The position numbers and the translations under genes are program-made. The notes beneath the pieces are model-generated. The model worked only from the letters and a program-made list of their open reading frames with translations. It had not been told where the DNA came from and ran no database searches. From Pycnococcus provasolii (taxonomy: Eukaryota > Chlorophyta > Pseudoscourfieldiophyceae > Pseudoscourfieldiales): 64,000 nt of DNA. The stretch spans positions 555,062-619,061 of the forward strand of contig CP150570.1 of the NCBI GenBank assembly GCA_049487715.1, given 5' to 3'. Of this stretch, positions 49,195-57,033 are shown one piece after another; positions within the stretch are counted from its first letter, which is position 1; each line of letters opens with the position of its first letter.

Positions 49195-50941
49195 ATGGCC
49201 TTCGCGTGCAACAAAGCGCAAGCTCTGCGACCACGCGCGGCGGCAACGCGTGTCCCCCGTGCCCCCCGTGTTCACCGCGCCTTCGCGACGGCCACCGCGC
49301 CCAACTCCAGTAGCGGCGCCGGGGAAAAGAGCACGACGGGCATTGTGAATGTCGACGTCGAGGACGTGCTGCCTCTCCGCACCTTGCGCGACAAGCTCAC
49401 GCCGAAGCAAAGCCCGTTCGTCATTGACAACAACGGCGGCGTGGGGTTCGTCGATGAAAACGACCGTGTCATGCTCAACGCCTTGCACTATGGCTCTGAC
49501 GTGAGCGCCGGTGCCACGTGCATAAACGGTGCGTGAACTTTTCGTTGTTGTTTGACGTTGTCGTTCGCCTTTGCTTTCGTTTCCATGCGTGTTGTGTTGT
49601 ATTTAAGGTGTGGTGGTGTTGGAATCCTGCTTCCTGTAGCCTAACGAACGAACGAACGAATTGTGTCAATACGTGACAGGAATGATGGTGGACGATGGGA
49701 ACTGCGCCATCCTGCCAGCTTGGGCCATCCGAAGTGGTGCAAGGCGCACCATCTACTTCGACGCCAAGAACGTTCGCGCGGCGATCGTCACGTGCGGAGG
49801 CCTGTGCCCCGGACTGAACGACGTGGTACGCAGCCTAGTGACCACGCTCGAGGACTACGGTGTCGGCCTTGACCCAGAAAACGAAAGGAGTGCAATTCAC
49901 GGCATCTACTACGGATTTGGCGGCTTCTACAAGGGTGACCGCAAGCCACACGCTCGCTTGAATCGCGCCTTTGTTGACGGAATCCAAAACAGGGGAGGGA
50001 CGATCCTCGGCACGTCGCGTGGTGGCTCGGACGTCGTGGAGATTGTCAAGGCGATCAAGGAGCTTGATGTGAACATGTTGTTCGTGGTGGGTGGCAACGG
50101 AGGAAACGCCGGCGCGAACGCGATCGACCAGGAGTGCGAAAAGCAGGGATACGACTGCAGCGTCGTGGGTATTCCTAAGAGCATTGACAACGACATTCTG
50201 CTCATCGACCGCTGCTTTGGCTTCGACACCGCTGTTCAGGAAGCTGTTCGCGCGATTGCGGCTGCCAAGGTGGAGGCGAGTAGCGCTCGCAACGGCGTTG
50301 GCGTCGTTAAGCTGATGGGTCGCCAGAGCGGATTCATCTCCATGGCCGCAGCTACCGCGAGCGGCGACGTGGACCTTTGCCTGATCCCGGAGGTGCCTTT
50401 CGTGCTCGACGGCCCGACGGGCGCGCTCGCTCATGTCGAAAAGCACGTGAAGGACAAAGGTCATGCGGTGATTGTCGTCGCGGAGGGAGCTGGCCAGGAC
50501 GTGCTTGGCGCAGACAGCGAGACGGACGCGTCTGGGAACCCCATTCTCAAGGATGTTGGTCCCTTCATGCGCGACGCCATCAAGAAGCACTTCAAATCCA
50601 TTGGCAGCAGCGCGGATGTCAAGTACATCGACCCGTCTTACATGATCCGAGCCTGCGAGACGGTTCCCACAGACAAGATTTATTGCATGACGCTTGCGCA
50701 GGGTGCCGTGCACGCGGCATTTGCTGGATATACCGGCCTCACCGTTGGCCTCGTGAATGGCCACTACTGCTACCTTCCGATCAAGACGGTCATTCAGGCT
50801 GCGAACGTCGTGGACATCCGCGGCAAGCAGTGGAATCGCCTGCTGATGGTCACCAAGCAGCCGGCGTGGGGAACGTTGTCAGATGCCAGCCCTGTGGCAT
50901 CGATGATGGATTTCGACGACGACATATCGATTCTAGGCTAA
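49195..50941 (+). CDS. PFK: ATP-dependent 6-phosphofructokinase, plant type, probably plastidial
   Basis: Exons 49195-49528 and 49680-50941 give 531 residues. The first ~40 (Ala/Arg-rich, FATATAPNSSS) look like a transit peptide. The core shows CGGLCPGLNDVVRSL, IPKSIDNDI (substrate/catalytic loop), GFDTAVQEA, MGRQSGFISM and PEVPF, which place it in the plant-type PFK clade. The GGDGT ATP/Mg motif reads GGNGG (VVGGNGGNAGANA). The Asp-to-Asn and Thr-to-Gly changes are unusual and may alter phosphoryl-donor binding. The enzyme phosphorylates fructose-6-phosphate. Confidence 0.9.
49529..49679 (+). other. Intron, 151 nt, GT-AG, with (ACGA)n run
   Basis: Donor gtgcgtga after AACG, acceptor gtgacag before GAATG. 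Phase 1 restores CINGMMVDDG. It contains acgaacgaacgaacgaa near 49643-49660. Confidence 0.9.
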
Positions 50942-51117
50942 ACACGGACGAGAACAAACCACCATAAAGTTTGGAAGAGGGTGATGTGATGAACGGCATT
51001 CTCGAATATAAGGAGTTAAAGAGTGCGTTTCAACAGAAAAGAAGTCAAACGGATAACTAGAACAAGCGAAACGAAAGAAATAAAAAAGTAATACATTTTT
51101 GTTTTTTCTTACCACTA
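50942..51117. other. Convergent 3' spacer, PFK / demethylase
   Basis: 176 bp, AT-rich, with aaataaaaaa on the plus strand; holds both 3' ends. On the minus strand the demethylase stop itself reads TTTGTAA. Confidence 0.5.
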
Positions 51118-53622
51118 TTACAAAGTGCTCTGGTCGCGGCAGAGCCCGCATCGATACCTGAGCTCCTGGCTTGCATGTCTATAGAGAAGAACATGGTGTT
51201 CCCTTGCATTGCATGGACACCTCATGTCATCTTCGACATCGCTCGTCTCGCCGTCCCCGTCGTCACTAACGTGATCACCGTACATGCGGAATAAGCACAG
51301 CTTATCCGCGTGCGCCGGACAAACCGCGCGATGAGGATGAAGCGTGCACACGACCGCGCTCAGATAAAGGTCCGCGGCACAAACGGCACAATCACGCTCA
51401 GCCGTATCTCGGAACACGCTCGTCTGTGGATCACGCCCACCCGCAATCCCACCGCGCATTTTGCGCATTGTCACGACACCCACATCGGCAAGTGCAAAGT
51501 TGCGTGCCTCCTCCTCCTCTTCCACGCGGCGCCGCAGTTGCTCCTCAGCCATGCGAAGCGCACTTGCAGGGGGCCTGCTGCGATGGTTGGAAAGCACGTG
51601 CTGCGCCGCTAGCTGAGCTCCAATGGGCTTCGCGCTGATGGACGACTTCTTCCTGCGCCTATTGTACTGTCTTGCAGCCTCCTGCCGCTCCTGATCGATC
51701 GGGTCGTCGAGGAGGCCGTCGTACGGATGCTCGTCGCCGACGGGGTGCAGAAACTTCGCGAGAGTGATGAGTAGCTGATCATAGCTCATGGACGGCGCAC
51801 GGCCATCAGCCTTGTACTTCTTTAGCACGTCGAGGCCCCACGGTAGCCAGAGTGGCGGAGCAAAGTTCACACTTTCAGCGCCATTCATCCCCACGTTGAT
51901 GCCCCCGTGGTACGCATTTGGCAGAGTTATGACAAAACACCTCGCGGGGCAGATGACGCGCGACACCGTCACGCCGTGCGCGCGAAGCTGCTGGGGACTC
52001 ACCATCGTCGTGAGGCTGTACAGAAGGTGCTTCTGAGTGTCAAATAGTCCAGGAACGATCTTGCGCATCGCACTCTCGAATGCGCCAGCCTCGTGACCGG
52101 GAACGCCGTACCAGACTTTCGGCGCGCCGAAGTGTATGTAGTTCACGCTACAAAGCGCGTGATCCTCGATGTGCCACGAAAAGCTCGTAAGAACGCTGCC
52201 AAAGTACAGCCACGGCACCGTCACGCCAGGAATATCAAGAGCGGCGTCCACATGGCGAAGGACGGAGGAAGGGTTCATCGGGAACATGTTCACATTCCAC
52301 AGGTGCGTGGAGTAGTTGTGGTCCTCCACCTGTTCTTCGTCCGTTCGCGCCTTTTCGTTCGCGTACGCGCCTTCCGTTCCCCTGGCGTGCATGCCACGCC
52401 GTGGGAAGCCGGGAAATCCGCTCCCGTACAGCGCGGTGTGCAGATCCGCGCCGTAGAGAACCTCCATCTCGTCGGTTGGTTCCTCGACAATGCGCCAAAA
52501 CTCGCCCTCCACCTGCTCGATCGTCGGGCTTTCCCTAGCCTGCGAACGAAGAATTTCGGTCGGTGGAGGATGCTCCAGCGCCGCACGATCTGGCTTATCG
52601 CCCCACGTCGAGCGAGGCATTGACGCGGGAGCATCGTACAGATCAAGCTTCCGTGACGGTGTTCGCATGCGTTTTGACGAAGGCTCGGCGGCATCATGGT
52701 TCGTGGTGGGAGAGGAATACGTGGGCGCGTAGGATGGGACGTCGGATGAGCACGCATGCGCACCACCTGCGGCATTCTTGTTGATTTTGCTATCGTCGTC
52801 GTCGCCGTCATCGTCGTTATGTAGCGTACTCGTTCCGGAGCACCCTTCGAAGTGCGTTTCGTGCATCCAATCGCAGTAGCGACGAAATGAGCGCAGAGAC
52901 TGCGTGCGTATTCCATGCGCAAATCCAAACTCCTTTGGATCCTGGCCGGAGGAAGTGTCGGAAGTGTCGGAGTCGGATGTGTCGGAGCCGGCATCGGGAT
53001 CTTTTTTGTGTACGCCATTTTCCGGTTGCTGGTTGTGCTCGGCGAAAGTGGTCGTGGCAGCGGCGGCTTCTGCACGTGCGGCACCTGCAGCATCCGTGGG
53101 CGATGAGGAGGAGGGTGCTTTTTCCACACTTGCGGCGTGAGGACCACGTCTCTGCAGCTTTGACGTGCTCTGCACGCGCGTAGGGAAGCGAACGTCGTCG
53201 CCGCCACGTTGCGTGCTCGTCGTGTACCTGTCCAGAACGAACGGCGGATTCCAGCTGGGCGGCGGCACGACGCAGAGAATTCCATACGGTGCTGCAGTCG
53301 CGTACACCTTCTCGAGGTATCCAATTGGCCCAAGCGCAAACTCCTCCTCCGTGGGGTAAAACGTCGGCGCCGTCTTGCAGAATGCTTTCTGCGGTCGTGC
53401 ACTCGACGGCTTCCATCGTGCCCGCCGTCGCATCATCGTCGGCCTTTCTTGGCAGTGAACGCACCCTTCTCTGCTGTGGCAGCATCGCACGCACCCGAGC
53501 AGGACGTCAAATTCTCCCGTGTTGTTCATGAGGCTTACGTTGAGCTTGCGCCGTTCCCGCGCCGAGAGGTTGCTCGCAGGCCTGTTCCACGAAGGCTTGA
53601 CCTGTTGTTTCGACGGCGTAGG

Positions 53623-53661
<39 letters not shown>

Positions 53662-53838
53662 ATCGTCGTCGGCGAGGTCGTCGTGGTTTGCGTTTGCGCC
53701 GCCTTGTTGTTGTTTCTCATCATCAGGCGGAGAAGAAGAAGGCACGCCGTCGATGTCGTCGATCTCCCGTTGAGGGGTGTTGTGCGCGGCTGGAGTAAGG
53801 ACGGGAAAGACGGGAAGCCTTGCCGTGGTGGTGTCCAT
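51118..53838 (-). CDS. JmjN/JmjC histone lysine demethylase (plant KDM4/5, JMJ14-18-like)
   Basis: A 906-residue protein. JmjN lies at about 158-200 (APTFYPTEEEFALGPIGYLE). A VEGEFWRIVEEPTDEMEVLY segment follows at about 443. JmjC is at about 510-670 with Fe(II) ligands in WHIED (H556, E558) and AYHGG (H644). A C5HC2 zinc finger lies near the C-terminus (CAVCAADLYLSAVVC, CPAH, CPC, CGLC). No PHD or ARID is present, as in plant JMJ14/18. An extra N-terminal Cys cluster (CVRCCHSREGCVHC, 116-129) is unusual. The product is likely a nuclear H3K4 demethylase. A poly-Ala/CAG run lies at 53628-53663. ATG 53838; the frame continues to 54102 only with GTG. Confidence 0.9.
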
Positions 53839-54363
53839 GTGCACGAGTGCCGAGCGTGCGAGAGGGCGTGAAGTGTGAAGTGTGAAGTGTGAAGTGTGTG
53901 AATGGGCGTGGGAGGAGGAAGAGCAGGGGGAGGGAGGGCCTGCGATTTGCCCTACGAGAGGCGTCGACGTCTCGAGGGGGAATTCCCCTTCCTTCCCCCT
54001 CGGCGAAAGCAAAGCAGACAGACCAGACCCTTTCCTCCTGGCTCCTTCCCCTCCCCTCCGCCGGGCAGCCTGGGAGAGAGAGAGAGAGAGCAGAGCCTCC
54101 ACCTAGGGAGAGAGAATGGCGGGGGAGGTCGGCTTTTCCGCTTGCTCCTCGATCCCGCGATGGATCCCCAATGCAATCTCAGCTCCCGTAGTCCCTCTCC
54201 TCCTTCTCCGGTCGGGGGAACTGGTCGGAGGCGTCTCCTGCAATCTCCCCCTCCCGGGCAATAGGTAGTTGGGATTCGCCATTTCAGACAGCCGCATCCG
54301 CAACTGTTTGTGCGTGCGTGCGTGCGTGGAACCACTTCGGCTGCTCCTGACTCAGAAGGCACC
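53839..54363. other. Divergent promoter region
   Basis: 525 bp between two head-to-head genes, with a gtgaagt repeat (53866-53898) and an (AG)n run at 54073-54089. No gene seen. Confidence 0.5.
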
Positions 54364-55302
54364 ATGGCAACCACTCCACCGCCAACGCGCTCCCAGGACT
54401 CGGCGGCGGCGGCGGCGGGCGGTGACGGCGGGTGGGAGGCGAGGTCCGCGCGCAGGTACGAACGGGCGACCATGGAAGCGGAGCTGGAGGCGGACGAAGA
54501 CGCCAACGGAGCCGCAATACGAGGCTTGAGAAGAACGCCTGGGTCGTGGAGCACGCAGCGCAGCGCTTCCGCAAACAGCCTGGCTCCGTCAGATGGCGCT
54601 GGAGACCACCTCGACCCACGTGCCACGTGCACTTCGTGCGCGGGACTAGGATGTTCAGCCTGCTCGCCAGCTAGGAAGCTCTTGGGAGAATTGGAGGGAG
54701 GATCGCTCTCACCACCTTCGCCGGCGAGTGGAAACGGCTGCATTGACGACGTTGACGAAGACTTGCCGTCTCGAAGACGACGTGGGCGTGCCGTTACCAC
54801 GCCACGGTTGAGAAAGATCGCCGTTGGCTGGGCGTTTTTGGGGGCTGTGACCATCGCGGGTGCGTGGCTTACCATATCGCTGTGGCGTCGCCGAGGTCGA
54901 AGAAGGTCTCGCACTGTTGGCCCGCTCGCTTTTCGGAACATTCCTCCGCTGCCTCAGATGTCTGGCATAGGTGACTCGGCTAGACAGAAGTACCTCGAGG
55001 AGGTGAGCACGCTCATGGACAAGGTGCTGACGGGACCACGCGACGTGGACTTTTTAGAGGAGGTGCACAGAATCAGAAGCGACACGATTGCGTCAAGCGA
55101 GCGTGTTGCTTCGAGGCGTGGGAAGCAGAGCACCACCACCACCGGCGATAGCCGCAGCAACAACAGCAACAACAACAGCACCACCACCACCGGCGACAGC
55201 AGCAGCAACAACAGCAGCAATAGTAGAAGCGCGGCGGCGCTTCTACCAACGGAGGCGGAACCGCCTGCACCGACGACACCAACTAGCGGCGACTCGCCGT
55301 AG
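54364..55302 (+). CDS. Unknown single-pass membrane protein, Ser/Asn-rich tail
   Basis: A 312-residue product in an accATGg context; family not recognised. The N-terminus is low-complexity (Ala/Glu/Ser) with a short Cys motif (CTSCAGLGCSACSPARK, possibly zinc- or metal-binding). A basic patch precedes one membrane helix at about 150-172 (IAVGWAFLGAVTIAGAWLTI), then RRRGRRRS. A small helical region (RQKYLEEVSTLMDKVL) and a Thr/Ser/Asn-rich repeat tail (TTTTGDSRSNNSNNN) follow. The tail comes from ACC/AAC trinucleotide repeats. Orientation and role are unknown. Confidence 0.6.
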   Translation: MATTPPPTRSQDSAAAAAGGDGGWEARSARRYERATMEAELEADEDANGAAIRGLRRTPGSWSTQRSASANSLAPSDGAGDHLDPRATCTSCAGLGCSACSPARKLLGELEGGSLSPPSPASGNGCIDDVDEDLPSRRRRGRAVTTPRLRKIAVGWAFLGAVTIAGAWLTISLWRRRGRRRSRTVGPLAFRNIPPLPQMSGIGDSARQKYLEEVSTLMDKVLTGPRDVDFLEEVHRIRSDTIASSERVASRRGKQSTTTTGDSRSNNSNNNSTTTTGDSSSNNSSNSRSAAALLPTEAEPPAPTTPTSGDSP

Positions 55303-55332
55303 TAGATTTATGATGTGACATATAGGTTAATT

Positions 55333-55337
55333 TGTAA
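55333..55337 (+). terminator. TGTAA poly(A) signal
   Basis: TGTAA 31 nt after the preceding gene's stop. Confidence 0.5.
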
Positions 55338-55488
55338 TTCGGGGTGATGGCCCCTGATTTTCGTCCGTTGGGTTAGAATAACGCCTACCGTACCCCCAGA
55401 CCTCAGAGGATCAAACATCATAAAAATCTTCGTCGGTGCAGAGCTCCGCTCGAAAGAAAGGCGTCGTCGGCACTCATCAGTCTTCATT

Positions 55489-56847
55489 ATGATGAAGAAC
55501 GGCATTCATGATGATGTCGCACCGCCTGATGATGATCGTGGTGAGCAGCAGCGTGCGGCATCAGCATCAAATGCAATGAATGTACCATGCGGCGTCATGC
55601 AGTGGTGGGACGATACGCACGTCGCGCACTCACCGCGATCAACGAACCACCTCAAAAACGAACGCATTCGACTCACACGCCGAGAGACGCCGCCGCCAAG
55701 GCGTTGGATTGACGGGAGTGTCGAGAACAGCTCCATCATATTGAGTGAAGAGAAGAAGAACAACAATGGAGATGATGGCGATTTCTCCTCTTCTGTCATC
55801 GCTCTAACGAGCGACGTCGTTCGCATGGGAAAGGTGCCAAGCGTGCTGCTGATTGCACACCACGCCCTGAAGGAGTGCCAACCTCTCGAAGGCATGGAAG
55901 CAAAGAAGGTGCTCGCGATTGCCGCACTGCCCGGTGTGCTCGAGGAGCACAGTGCCGCCGCAGCACTTTCCTCCGAAACTGGTGAGGATCCGACTGACCC
56001 TACACACCTTCCGGGTAACATTTTGCTCGCCTTGGCGGGAGAGGAGCTCGTATCGAGGTGTGTTCGCAGCTATCCCAAGAAGACACCGCAGGAGCTTTGC
56101 GAATACATAGCCGATGTGTTGCGCTATCGTGCCCGTGTGGGAGCGGATACGCTGCTACGCCACGTACCATCGGCAGACCCGACAGATGCATCGTATCACA
56201 TTCTACCACGCGCGCTCGCACCAGACTTTCAGCCATCCGTCGAATTGCCCAGCTTAGCTCAGGCTTGGAGGCTCTTTCACGTTGGCTGGCCATCTGTCGT
56301 GTTGAAAGCCACGGACCGCTGGGGTCATCCCATCTTAGTTGATCGGATATCGCAGATGCAGAGCGAACCACTGCAAGTGCTTCCGGTGGATCTCCTGGAG
56401 CTATTTCACGTGCAGGTGATGGAAGCGCTGTCTGTGGAGAAGCGTACAGTCATCAGCCCCGCGCATGGGCAGAGAATCTATAAGCACATCTACGTCATGG
56501 ATGTTGGTGGACTCAGTCTGACGATGGCAATGAGCAGCCGCATCTTGAGCACAGCATCTCGCCTAGCTAAATTGGACAAACAGATTTACACGGATACTTT
56601 GCACAAGTTATACATCACCAACACGCCCACCGCCTTTTGGGCGCTGTGGAGCGTGGCATCCACGTGGCTGCACAGTGACACGCTGAAAAAGGTTGTCATC
56701 TTGCGTGGTGACGGTGTGAAGGAGCTGGTGGAGGACGACGGCGTCGACGCCGAGAGTTTGCCGGAGTTTTTGGGCGGGACTTGCCGTGGTGGCGTGGTGT
56801 CGGCGGAGAGCTTAGTGCGTAGCCATCAGACGCCGGCAGCGAAGTAG
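55489..56847 (+). CDS. CRAL-TRIO (Sec14-like) lipid-transfer protein
   Basis: A 452-residue protein. The C-terminal half is a CRAL-TRIO domain: KATDRWGHPILVDRI, KHIYVMDVGGLSLTMAMSS, YTDTLHKLYITNTPTAFWAL, then SVASTWL, LKKVVIL and LPEFLGGTC near the end (the PEFLGG motif of Sec14 proteins). The N-terminal ~130 residues are acidic/disordered. A helical segment at about 130-210 may be the CRAL-TRIO N domain. Such proteins shuttle phosphatidylinositol and other lipids between membranes. Intronless; the two tandem ATGs leave the start uncertain by one codon. Confidence 0.85.
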   Translation: MMKNGIHDDVAPPDDDRGEQQRAASASNAMNVPCGVMQWWDDTHVAHSPRSTNHLKNERIRLTRRETPPPRRWIDGSVENSSIILSEEKKNNNGDDGDFSSSVIALTSDVVRMGKVPSVLLIAHHALKECQPLEGMEAKKVLAIAALPGVLEEHSAAAALSSETGEDPTDPTHLPGNILLALAGEELVSRCVRSYPKKTPQELCEYIADVLRYRARVGADTLLRHVPSADPTDASYHILPRALAPDFQPSVELPSLAQAWRLFHVGWPSVVLKATDRWGHPILVDRISQMQSEPLQVLPVDLLELFHVQVMEALSVEKRTVISPAHGQRIYKHIYVMDVGGLSLTMAMSSRILSTASRLAKLDKQIYTDTLHKLYITNTPTAFWALWSVASTWLHSDTLKKVVILRGDGVKELVEDDGVDAESLPEFLGGTCRGGVVSAESLVRSHQTPAAK

Positions 56848-56885
56848 AAGAAGAACGACGTGGGTGCCTTGCCTTGGGAGAGAGT

Positions 56886-56890
56886 TGTAA
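56886..56890 (+). terminator. TGTAA poly(A) signal, CRAL-TRIO gene
   Basis: TGTAA 39 nt after the stop. Confidence 0.5.
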
Positions 56891-56922
56891 AAGTTGAGAG
56901 AAGGGAAAGCATCCCAGGAGCC

Positions 56923-56939
56923 GTAACCCTAGCCCTAAT
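56923..56939 (-). repeat. Short telomere-like word upstream of the IPT gene
   Basis: gtaaccctagccctaat, about 95 bp before the ATG at 57034. Confidence 0.7.
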
Positions 56940-57033
56940 GCCCTTCACCCGGCCGGACAAGGGACCTCTGCACGCCTTCCTTTCCTTGTCCCTCTGCCCT
57001 CGTCCCTTGTCCCAAACTCAAACTCAAACGGCC

